Assembly: GCA_937871155.1 (NCBI GenBank)
Contig: CALMXV010000045.1
Location: forward strand, 1-6,099
Source: an uncultured Taibaiella sp.
Lineage (GTDB): Bacteria > Bacteroidota > Bacteroidia > Chitinophagales > Chitinophagaceae
Reading direction: 5' to 3'
DNA: 6,099 bases
In this document: positions 1 through 5,161 of the stretch, in pieces
How positions within the stretch are numbered: the first letter of the stretch is position 1
Layout: every line of letters begins with the position of its first letter
The notes under the pieces: generated by a model
Databases searched by the model: none
What the model saw: the letters and a program-made list of their open reading frames with translations, nothing else
Told to the model about the DNA's origin: nothing
Translations under genes and position numbers: made by a program

Positions 1-66
1 TCCCCAAAGCGAGAGAGCTACTAAAAGCAAAGCCCCTCGAAACTTTTGTAAAAATCTGTTTTTCAT
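1..66 (-). CDS. N-terminus of an exported protein (partial, runs off left edge)
   Basis: An ATG on the minus strand opens an uninterrupted frame of 22 codons that continues past the edge of the window. The translation starts MKNRFLQKFRG and continues ALLLVALSLWG. That is a basic n-region (K2, R4, K8, R10) followed by a hydrophobic stretch from about residue 12, the shape of a Sec signal peptide or a first membrane helix. The cleavage site and the mature protein lie outside the window, so the function cannot be given. The gene points the same way as the peroxidase gene 270 bases upstream, but that gap argues against tight operon coupling. No clear ribosome binding site is seen, which is normal in Bacteroidota. 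The alternative is a chance frame, since only 66 bases are visible. Confidence 0.5.
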   Translation of the reverse strand, partial: MKNRFLQKFRGALLLVALSLWG

Positions 67-338
67 ATTAAAATTTTGAATTAACGCCTACTCGTATAAA
101 GGATTTTCGGCATCTTCCTTTTGTGTAATTAATTTAGAACCAAGAAGTGATCAAGAACAATAAACGTAAAATCGAATTCAACATCGCAATTAGGGTAGCA
201 GTAAACGTAAAATCTAAAAAAACCACATAGTAATGAGTCGCAAAAGTTAAACTTAGACATTCCCTTTTAGAAAACCAAATAGATTTTATAATCATGTGTT
301 GAATTGATACAAAATAGCCCTAAAAAATATTGTAAATT
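67..338. other. AT-rich intergenic region without a convincing gene
   Basis: This stretch separates the partial exported-protein gene from the end of the peroxidase gene. It is AT-rich and carries stops in all frames. The longest frame seen is about 42 codons on the minus strand (about 132-260); it is rich in Phe and Cys, shows no family resemblance and is not called. The stretch contains a 13-base direct repeat (161-173 and 202-214). No tRNA-like fold, perfect TAnnTTTG promoter element or strong hairpin terminator was found by eye. The promoter of the leftmost gene presumably lies here but was not identified. Confidence 0.6.
161..214. repeat. 13-base direct repeat pair in the intergenic region
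   Basis: The sequence TAAACGTAAAATC occurs exactly at 161-173 and again at 202-214, 41 bases apart. The pair sits 95-150 bases upstream of the start of the leftmost minus-strand gene. A spacing near four helical turns would suit a pair of binding sites, but a small local duplication or chance in AT-rich DNA would look the same. Confidence 0.4.
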
Positions 339-899
339 TTATTTTTCTAGCGCTTGAAGGAGGGATGCATCATCCGGTTTTACGCCCGGAGAAAAAATTG
401 CCACCAACTTTCCCGTTTCATCTATTAGGTATTTTTGAAAATTCCATTTTACACTGCTGTTTTCAAAACCATTATAGGCTTTCTCCGTAAGCCATGTATA
501 GATGGGGGCTTTACTACTACCCTTTACGGATATCTTTGATGCCATAGGAAAACTAACTCCATAGTTCTTCTGACAAAAGTTAGCGATCTCATCGTCCGTG
601 CCCGGCTCCTGACGCAGGAAGTTGTTGGAAGGGAACCCCACGATGATTAGTTTATCTTTATGGGTTTTATACAAAGCTTCTAAGCCTTCGTATTGTGGAG
701 TATAGCCGCATTTAGAGGCGGTATTGACTATCAAAATTTTCTTTCCTTTAAATTCAGCAAAGTCAATGGTAGATCCGTCTAAAGCTTTTACCTTAAAATC
801 ATAGATAGATGAAGGGATGGAAGTGCCTTTTTTCTCTTGTGCTTTACAGCTTCCATGAAACAATCCTACAATAGCAGCTAAAAACCATGCATATTTCAT
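339..899 (-). CDS. Glutathione peroxidase family protein (Cys-type thiol peroxidase, predicted lipoprotein)
   Basis: This is a peroxidase of the GPx family, which reduces hydrogen peroxide or organic hydroperoxides. Non-selenium bacterial members generally use thioredoxin rather than glutathione. The protein has 186 residues: an export signal at about 1-18, then a complete GPx fold of about 160 residues. The catalytic Cys64 lies in NTASKCGYTPQYEGL, the tetrad Gln97 in QEPG, and Trp152-Asn153 in KWNF. Cys109 in IANFCQKNYG is placed like the resolving Cys of BtuE-type enzymes. The position often held by Cys in FPCNQF is Ser here (FPSNNF), which does not remove a catalytic residue. The hydrophobic N-terminus ends in HGSC18, an imperfect lipobox with His at -3, so a lipid anchor is likely but not certain. 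The ATG at 897-899 is the only start that keeps the signal. It follows the amine oxidase gene by 96 bases, with a candidate promoter in the gap. Confidence 0.93.
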   Translation of the reverse strand: MKYAWFLAAIVGLFHGSCKAQEKKGTSIPSSIYDFKVKALDGSTIDFAEFKGKKILIVNTASKCGYTPQYEGLEALYKTHKDKLIIVGFPSNNFLRQEPGTDDEIANFCQKNYGVSFPMASKISVKGSSKAPIYTWLTEKAYNGFENSSVKWNFQKYLIDETGKLVAIFSPGVKPDDASLLQALEK

Positions 900-919
900 A
901 TTCTAGATTTTAATTAAAA

Positions 920-927
920 CAAATGTA
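920..927 (-). promoter_or_regulatory. Candidate Bacteroidota -7 promoter element for the peroxidase gene
   Basis: The minus strand reads TACATTTG here, a full match to the TAnnTTTG -7 consensus of the Bacteroidota primary sigma factor, about 20 bases before the ATG. A good TTG -33 element is missing at the expected 19-21 base spacing; TTAACC lies about there instead. This would let the peroxidase be transcribed independently of the amine oxidase gene upstream. Confidence 0.4.
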
Positions 928-932
928 CAGTG

Positions 933-970
933 TGCCTATTAATTTAAAAGGTTAAGAAATAAAATAGGCA
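933..970. repeat. Inverted repeat between amine oxidase and peroxidase genes
   Basis: TGCCTATT (933-940) and AATAGGCA (963-970) form a perfect 8-base inverted repeat around a 22-base AT-rich centre, 26 bases beyond the amine oxidase stop. On the minus strand no run of T follows it, so it is a poor intrinsic terminator. The centre covers the expected -33 region of the candidate peroxidase promoter, so an operator is another reading. Confidence 0.3.
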
Positions 971-995
971 ATTTACCCACATCTGGAATTTCATT

Positions 996-2675
996 TTACC
1001 TTCTCACTTCATTTGGCGATGAGGATGGTGTAGTCGCTTTCATCATTAGTACTTCTGCTACATGCCTACCAGTTTCTGCAGCACCATTCATAAATCCCTG
1101 AAACTGTTCACTACAATGCTCTCCGGCGAAATAACAGTTTCCTACCGGAAGCATCTCTAAGCCTGCAATGGTTGTCCATTGTCCTGGCTTATAACAGCTA
1201 TAGCTTGCTTTTACAAAAGGGTAGTCTATCCAATTCACAAAAACATGCTTATCTAAAAACTGTTCTTTAGATTGTTTAAATATTGCTCCAAGTTGATTCA
1301 CCCTTTCAGTCACTTGTTCTTTGGGTAATTCTGTACGCCATACATGTGTAGGAGGTGCTAAAGGATTTTTGAAAGAAACAACAGCTAAGTTTTTAGAAAA
1401 CGTCCCTCCAAAATAGGCCACATAAGCACCGTTAGTATTGTTATCAGATGTATTGCTTGTGCCGTCCCAACCATTCACCATATCTTTTGTGAACACATAG
1501 CCCATAGCATTATTTTTTTTATTACGCCAAGGCTGCCCTTTATATCCCAATACAAGCTTGGTATTATTACCATACCCAAGTTCATCAATACATTTCCTCT
1601 TGTTTGCTGAAAGGTCTTTTAAGTTTAGTGATATGGTTCTTAGTATGGTAAAAGGAATGGTACATACAATAGTTTTAGCTCTGACTACTTCCTTATTCTT
1701 AAAACTTATATTATAACTTCCATCTTCCAATTCATCTATCGCCATCACTTCATGGTTTAAGGAAATGTTTTCTTTTCCTACTTTATCTACTAAGGCTTCA
1801 ATAAGTTTTGAGTTTCCACCTTTTATACGAAAGCGCTCATCACTTGATCCAAATACCTTGAAACCCTCATCCGTATTAGGGTCGATGATGGAAAGTAAAT
1901 TCAAAGTAGATTGCTCATTAGTATCTAAGCCATACTCGGCTACGAAAGCTGCATCCAATAAATCCTTCAACCATTTTGCACAGTGCAATTGTTGAATATA
2001 ATTGGATAAAGGCATATTGTCTAGTGTTTCGGCCTCTGGGGTATCATAATTTTCACCTAGTGCATCAATATCAGAAACCAATTTGGGAGCTATCTTTTTA
2101 AACTCTTTGATAATTTCCTTTTCACTGATGTTGCGATTATCAAAGTAATAGATGTCTTTTACCCAGCCTTCCTTTTCTTGTTCTGCTATCAAATCCAATA
2201 AATCTAGTTGAAACTCTTTAGCTAGCGCAATCATATCCTTATGGTTTGAGTCAATAAAATCCCCCCCTAATTCAGGAAAGATTCCAAGTTGCAAGGCATC
2301 ATTATAATGAGTTAGAATACGACCACCACAGCGTCTATCAGCATCAAAAATTTTAAATCGTATCCCTGAGGATAATAAATGGTTAGCACAATTTAAGCCT
2401 GCCATCCCTGCTCCTAAAATGGCAACTTCAAGAAGGGAATCTTCAATATCTTGCTTGGGTGTAGAAGTTCCACAAGAAGATAAAAAACTGGGAACAGTTA
2501 AACCTACTGCAATTCCTGCTGCAGCCTTTGATGAGTTACCAATAAACTTTCTACGACTAGGGCTAAACGAGGTTCTCTTACTATTTGATAGATTTATTTC
2601 TTGATGAATCAAGTGAATTAATCTACCTAGCAAACTGCTTTTAAAATTTTTCATAAGACAGTTATTATATTCCAT
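996..2675 (-). CDS. Flavin monoamine oxidase family protein, Tat-exported lipoprotein type
   Basis: This is an FAD-dependent amine oxidoreductase of the MAO/L-amino-acid oxidase superfamily, expected to oxidise an amine to an imine with release of hydrogen peroxide; the substrate cannot be read from the sequence. The 559 residues begin with a Tat signal: SRRKFIG at 40-46, a hydrophobic stretch, and a good lipobox LSSC68. The FAD-binding domain follows: LGAGMAG (87-93), Asp111 at the end of the second strand, RRCGGR (114-119) and GGDFID (137-142). KGGNSKLIEAL is at 285-295. Lys373 in NNTKLVLGY is placed like the lysine near flavin N5 in MAO. The C-terminal motifs are SYSCYKPGQW (491-500), FAGEH (516-520) and GFMNGAAETG (527-536). 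The upstream in-frame stop at 2685-2687 limits the start to the ATG at 2675 or a second ATG at 2654 (Met8); both keep the Tat signal, and no ribosome site decides between them. The twin-arginine pair lies unusually far in with either start. Confidence 0.9.
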   Translation of the reverse strand: MEYNNCLMKNFKSSLLGRLIHLIHQEINLSNSKRTSFSPSRRKFIGNSSKAAAGIAVGLTVPSFLSSCGTSTPKQDIEDSLLEVAILGAGMAGLNCANHLLSSGIRFKIFDADRRCGGRILTHYNDALQLGIFPELGGDFIDSNHKDMIALAKEFQLDLLDLIAEQEKEGWVKDIYYFDNRNISEKEIIKEFKKIAPKLVSDIDALGENYDTPEAETLDNMPLSNYIQQLHCAKWLKDLLDAAFVAEYGLDTNEQSTLNLLSIIDPNTDEGFKVFGSSDERFRIKGGNSKLIEALVDKVGKENISLNHEVMAIDELEDGSYNISFKNKEVVRAKTIVCTIPFTILRTISLNLKDLSANKRKCIDELGYGNNTKLVLGYKGQPWRNKKNNAMGYVFTKDMVNGWDGTSNTSDNNTNGAYVAYFGGTFSKNLAVVSFKNPLAPPTHVWRTELPKEQVTERVNQLGAIFKQSKEQFLDKHVFVNWIDYPFVKASYSCYKPGQWTTIAGLEMLPVGNCYFAGEHCSEQFQGFMNGAAETGRHVAEVLMMKATTPSSSPNEVRR

Positions 2676-2730
2676 GTAATATAACTACTTCGATAGAAAA
2701 TAGTAATAGGTTACCTCCAAAATTCAACAG

Positions 2731-2738
2731 TATTTTTG
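2731..2738 (+). promoter_or_regulatory. Candidate -7 promoter element for the DUF3817 gene
   Basis: TATTTTTG matches TAnnTTTG exactly on the plus strand, 13 bases before the ATG at 2752, which would give a very short leader. No TTG -33 element is seen at the usual spacing. The intergenic region is only about 75 bases and must also hold the promoter for the divergent amine oxidase gene. On the minus strand it shows only imperfect matches (CAACAGTA at 2725-2732 and CAAAATTC at 2718-2725, read in reverse). Confidence 0.4.
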
Positions 2739-2751
2739 GAATTAAATTTTG

Positions 2752-3051
2752 ATGATGAACATACAATCACTTTTGAAATTCTTACGCATTGTAGCGGTCT
2801 TAGAAGCTTTTTCATGGATAGCATTATTAATAGCTATGTACTATAAATGGGTGTTAAACATCACCACCTATATGAATCTTATAGGAAGGTTGCATGGTTT
2901 TATGTTTATTGGTTTTGTTGTTTTGGTTGTTGTGGTGGGTCTTCAAATGAAATGGCGCAAGCGAGAGATTGCATGGAGTTTACTATCTTCTTTACCCCCA
3001 TGTGGTACTATTATAGCCGACTATGCTATCTTCAAGAAATATGTAAAATAA
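2752..3051 (+). CDS. DUF3817 family small integral membrane protein
   Basis: A 99-residue membrane protein whose function is not established. It fits the DUF3817 (YdzA-like) family: about 90-100 residues, three membrane segments (about 9-30, 41-64 and 74-91), the family's Glu in the first helix (VLEAFS), the GRLHGFMF motif with a conserved His at the start of the second, and a Pro-Gly turn (LPPCGTII) in the last, followed by a basic tail (FKKYVK). The positive loop KWRKRE between helices 2 and 3 suggests that loop is cytoplasmic. The frame also allows a TTG at 2749, but ATG codons at 2752 and 2755 are more likely starts; 2752 is chosen. It is the only plus-strand gene, divergent from the amine oxidase and closed by a terminator 25 bases after its stop, so it is probably monocistronic. 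Confidence 0.8.
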   Translation: MMNIQSLLKFLRIVAVLEAFSWIALLIAMYYKWVLNITTYMNLIGRLHGFMFIGFVVLVVVVGLQMKWRKREIAWSLLSSLPPCGTIIADYAIFKKYVK

Positions 3052-3075
3052 GAACGAGATTCTCAACCCATAAAG

Positions 3076-3107
3076 AAGCCCTAACCTGATGCAGATTAGG
3101 GCTTTTA
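3076..3107 (+). terminator. Rho-independent terminator after the DUF3817 gene
   Basis: AAGCCCTAA (3076-3084) and TTAGGGCTT (3096-3104) make a perfect 9-bp stem with an 11-base loop, followed by further T residues (TTTTAT). It stands 25 bases after the DUF3817 stop. Read on the minus strand, the same stem is followed by CTTCTTTA, a weaker T-rich tail, so it may also stop transcripts of the convergent CxxC protein gene that ends at 3132. Confidence 0.85.
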
Positions 3108-3131
3108 TGTTCCTCCTATATTTTGTAACGG

Positions 3132-3344
3132 CTATTTTAAATGATTTCTTTTCCACCATACAACACCGATGGTGCCAATAAGTGCTAACGGTAGCATTGC
3201 TAAGTAAATGATTCCATCATTAAGACCTTTAGCCGATTTATCTCCCAACTGAGAAGCAGTCTTCGAACATACAGAACATCCTTGTGCCTTGCTGGTTTGA
3301 GCAGATAAAATAAATACACTAAATATCAATAATAGCTTTTTCAT
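3132..3344 (-). CDS. Small exported CxxC protein with one membrane helix, oxidase-cluster associated
   Basis: A 70-residue protein of no established function. Residues 1-20 form a Sec signal peptide (KK, then LLLIFSVFILSA, with likely cleavage at SKA20-Q21). The mature protein starts QGCSVCSKT, giving Cys23-x-x-Cys26 almost at its N-terminus. A short polar stretch, GDKSAKGLNDG (34-44), leads into a transmembrane helix (about 45-64), and the tail WWKRNHLK is basic. This predicts an outward-facing CxxC held next to the membrane by one helix with the C-terminus inside. From recall, similar short CxxC plus LNxGIxYL proteins are common beside cytochrome oxidase genes in Bacteroidota. The arrangement fits a role in copper handling or thiol redox during CuA assembly, but that is an inference. 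It lies 91 bases after DUF420, past a hairpin and a possible promoter. It is too small for a thioredoxin fold. Confidence 0.75.
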   Translation of the reverse strand: MKKLLLIFSVFILSAQTSKAQGCSVCSKTASQLGDKSAKGLNDGIIYLAMLPLALIGTIGVVWWKRNHLK

Positions 3345-3363
3345 AAATTAGATTTTAATGAGG

Positions 3364-3401
3364 CGGCTTGACGAATCAATACACTCGAATTCATCAAGCC
3401 G
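3364..3401 (-). other. 13-bp RNA hairpin in the leader of the CxxC protein gene
   Basis: CGGCTTGACGAAT (3364-3376) and ATTCATCAAGCCG (3389-3401) are inverted repeats with one mismatch around a 12-base loop. In minus-strand RNA the mismatch becomes a U-G pair, so all 13 positions can pair; on the plus strand it would be a C-A mismatch. This asymmetry favours the minus-strand transcript. The stem starts 34 bases after the DUF420 stop and ends 19 bases before the ATG of the small CxxC gene. The bases after it on the minus strand (CCTCATTAAAATC) are not a clean T run, so a processing or stabilising structure, an attenuator or a weak terminator are all possible. Confidence 0.6.
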
Positions 3402-3405
3402 TATG

Positions 3406-3413
3406 CAAAATTA
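3406..3413 (-). promoter_or_regulatory. Candidate -7 promoter element for the CxxC protein gene
   Basis: The minus strand reads TAATTTTG, a full TAnnTTTG match, in the gap after DUF420. Twenty bases upstream, over the DUF420 stop region, is GTTCAC, a partial -33 element at a suitable distance. Transcription from it would begin roughly at the first arm of the 13-bp hairpin and give a leader of about 55 bases. This is a short motif in AT-rich DNA, so chance is possible. Confidence 0.35.
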
Positions 3414-3435
3414 AGTGTTTACCACAGATAGTGAA

Positions 3436-3981
3436 CTATTGATAATAGGGTGAAATCATAAGATATACTAATACACCTGTAATACTCACATAAAGCCATA
3501 ATGGGAAAGTGTATCGTGCTATTTTTTTATGTTTTGCATATTCTCCCGTTAAGGCTCTATAAGCTGTAAATAGTATAAAAGGAAGGATGATAGCCGCTAG
3601 TATAATATGCGTTATCAAAATAAAAAAATAGAAATAACGAATGGTACCGTCTCCTCCAAACTTAGTATCTCCGGATAAAAGATGATGCGCTATGTACGAT
3701 ATTAAAAACAAGCAAGATAAAAGTATAGCACTTAGCATTAATTTTTTATGAGCTTCATAATTCTTGTTCTTTACTGCTATAAAAGCTGCTATAAGTACAA
3801 GACTAACGATTGAATTAATAACCGCATTAATCAAAGCAAATACATGAACATCAAATCCTAAATCAACTGAAAGTTTTATTTTAGACAATAGAATTATAGA
3901 AGCAAAAATCACAAAAGAGGTAGTAAATATCAACAGTCTTGCTTGCTTATCGTTCTTCTTTAATAGCGGCTTTAGATTCAT
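3436..3981 (-). CDS. DUF420 (YozB/CtaM-type) membrane protein, putative oxidase assembly factor
   Basis: A 181-residue polytopic membrane protein of the DUF420 family. A member from Staphylococcus (CtaM) is reported to be needed for active aa3 oxidase, so a role in maturing the oxidase is likely here; the chemical role is not known. Five hydrophobic segments are seen at about 15-33, 45-70, 80-101, 115-140 and 157-176. Histidines lie at or near the membrane at 46, 78, 99-100, 125 and 151, including EAHKKLML, YIAHHLL and ITHIILA, which are typical of the family and could bind metal or heme (inference). The C-terminal part KHKKIARYTFPLWLYVSITG is characteristic. The ATG lies three bases after the SCO stop, so the two are almost certainly translated from one mRNA. 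Confidence 0.87.
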   Translation of the reverse strand: MNLKPLLKKNDKQARLLIFTTSFVIFASIILLSKIKLSVDLGFDVHVFALINAVINSIVSLVLIAAFIAVKNKNYEAHKKLMLSAILLSCLFLISYIAHHLLSGDTKFGGDGTIRYFYFFILITHIILAAIILPFILFTAYRALTGEYAKHKKIARYTFPLWLYVSITGVLVYLMISPYYQ

Positions 3982-3984
3982 AGT

Positions 3985-4680
3985 CTATTTCTTTTTTTTC
4001 TTTTCCATTGTTAATAAAGATACATCATACGCACATTGGCTAATGGCACCGGTATCTAGCCCGTTGTAGTAACCCCGAATATTTCTATCAGCATCTAATA
4101 CGATTAGCTTTTGAGAATGGATAAAGTCATTGGTATTACCATCACCTTCTTCTACCGAAAGCCCAAGTTCATTTCGTGCATAGTCATAAATGTTCGCTTT
4201 ATCTCCAGTTAAAAACCACCATTTATCATGATTCACCCCATGATGATCTGCATATACACGTAAAGTTTGAAACGTATCAACCTTCGGGTTTACAGAAATT
4301 GAAATTAACTGAACTGTATCTTCAAGGTTATTGATTCTTTTGGGATTTTTACGAAATGCAAGTTGCAGCATTTTCATATTATTGGTCAGTTGTGGACATA
4401 CTGAAGTACAAGTAGTAAATATAAAGTCAACAACTAAAATTTTCCCTTTTAAATCTTTGTTTAAAGAAACCGTGTCTCCAAGTTGATTTACTAATGAAAT
4501 ATCCTTCACTTGATGAAATATAGAATCTCCATTTTGTAGCTTCTCAAATCGAAATTGAGGAGGCATCGATATATGTCCTTTCTTTAATGACTTAGCGATT
4601 AAATAAAAAGAGAGCGGCAGCACAAATGCCACCGCTATCCCTATGAAATAACTAAATTTTTTCTTCTTTTCGTTATTCAT
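3985..4680 (-). CDS. SCO1/SenC family copper chaperone, membrane-anchored
   Basis: SCO proteins deliver copper to the CuA site of oxidase subunit II and/or control its thiol state at the outer face of the inner membrane. The 231 residues comprise a short cytoplasmic basic N-terminus, one anchor helix (about 10-29) and a thioredoxin-like domain (about 55-225). The copper ligands are all present: Cys91 and Cys95 in FTTCTSVCPQ and His188 in DFIHSQKL. VNPKVDT (130-136) matches the SVDPxxDT segment of the family, and the strand LIVLDADRNIRGYYNG follows the His. The protein ends in a lysine run coded by an A-rich stretch with eight A in a row. The gene is 20 bases after subunit IV and 3 bases before DUF420, inside the oxidase operon, which supports the role. 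No Shine-Dalgarno sequence is visible before the ATG at 4678-4680. Confidence 0.93.
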   Translation of the reverse strand: MNNEKKKKFSYFIGIAVAFVLPLSFYLIAKSLKKGHISMPPQFRFEKLQNGDSIFHQVKDISLVNQLGDTVSLNKDLKGKILVVDFIFTTCTSVCPQLTNNMKMLQLAFRKNPKRINNLEDTVQLISISVNPKVDTFQTLRVYADHHGVNHDKWWFLTGDKANIYDYARNELGLSVEEGDGNTNDFIHSQKLIVLDADRNIRGYYNGLDTGAISQCAYDVSLLTMEKKKKK

Positions 4681-4700
4681 GAATTTTATAAAACTATTGT

Positions 4701-5120
4701 TTATCGAACCGGTGATGTGCTGTTTATATGCAACCAGTAATTACCATCTGCAAGAAAGGCAATGATAAACCAAATAAATAATGATAATGGAATTAAAATC
4801 ATTAGGATGAAGTTCTTCACTTCATCGCCTAAGTGCATAAAGATGGCAACGATATAGCCCGCCTTGAGTAAGGTAAGTGCAAGAAAGAAAAACGCCACCA
4901 AACCATGAGGCATGTGATGACTGAAAAACATACCTATAACTACTTCGATAACGGTTACAATAAGTAGTATCCAAAATACTTTCCAGATTCTTCCGATTTG
5001 TTTTTTACTCTCAGCTGATTTCACATCATGATTAAAATGATGGTTCATAATTCCGGAGTAAAGCTTAGATTGATCCCCTTCGTAGTAATATTGATTAGAG
5101 TCGTTATGATGATGAGACAT
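4701..5120 (-). CDS. Cytochrome c oxidase subunit IV (prokaryotic small subunit)
   Basis: A small accessory subunit of the heme-copper oxidase, 139 residues. Three membrane helices lie at about 46-65, 73-95 and 103-124. LLKAGYIVAIFMHLGDE (84-100) at the end of helix 2 is the hallmark of the prokaryotic cytochrome c oxidase subunit IV/CyoD-like family; His96 lies in it. The N-terminal extension of about 45 residues is longer than in minimal members and rich in His (3-5, 27-28, 31), with more His in the first loop (68, 69, 72). The subunit is not catalytic and is thought to help assembly or stability. It lies 41 bases after subunit III and 20 bases before SCO on the same strand, which fits an operon. 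The ATG at 5118-5120 is used because family similarity and a sensible N-in topology follow from it. Confidence 0.9.
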   Translation of the reverse strand: MSHHHNDSNQYYYEGDQSKLYSGIMNHHFNHDVKSAESKKQIGRIWKVFWILLIVTVIEVVIGMFFSHHMPHGLVAFFFLALTLLKAGYIVAIFMHLGDEVKNFILMILIPLSLFIWFIIAFLADGNYWLHINSTSPVR

Positions 5121-5161
5121 GTAAAAAGTATTTATTAAGATTTTAGAAAATTAAAATTCAA

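Noticed and set aside
132..260. A 42-codon minus-strand frame starting with ATG at 258-260 in the left intergenic region
   Set aside because: It has odd Phe/Cys-rich composition, no family resemblance and no promoter or ribosome site, and the 13-base direct repeat falls in it in two different reading frames, which argues against coding.
309..341. AT-rich imperfect inverted repeat just after the peroxidase stop, considered as a terminator
   Set aside because: Pairing is short and interrupted, mostly A-T, and not distinguishable from the background of this AT-rich region.
608..640. Ser in FPSNNF of the peroxidase in place of the common Cys in FPCNQF, considered as a missing catalytic residue
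   Set aside because: The catalytic tetrad (Cys64, Gln97, Trp152, Asn153) and the likely resolving Cys109 are all present; this position varies in bacterial members.
1765..1995. Plus-strand open frame inside the amine oxidase gene
   Set aside because: It is antisense to a well-supported coding region with conserved motifs; a shadow frame with no family resemblance.
2419..2604. Plus-strand open frame opposite the Tat signal and FAD motif of the amine oxidase
   Set aside because: The minus-strand reading has the recognisable Tat and GAGMAG motifs; the plus frame has none.
2714..2718. GGAGG on the minus strand upstream of the amine oxidase gene, resembling a Shine-Dalgarno site
   Set aside because: No start codon follows at a usable distance, and an in-frame stop at 2685-2687 separates it from the gene; Bacteroidota rarely use this signal.
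2847..3089. Second plus-strand frame overlapping the DUF3817 gene
   Set aside because: It overlaps the real gene in another frame, runs into the terminator stem, and its Cys/Tyr/Trp-rich translation looks like an out-of-frame reading.
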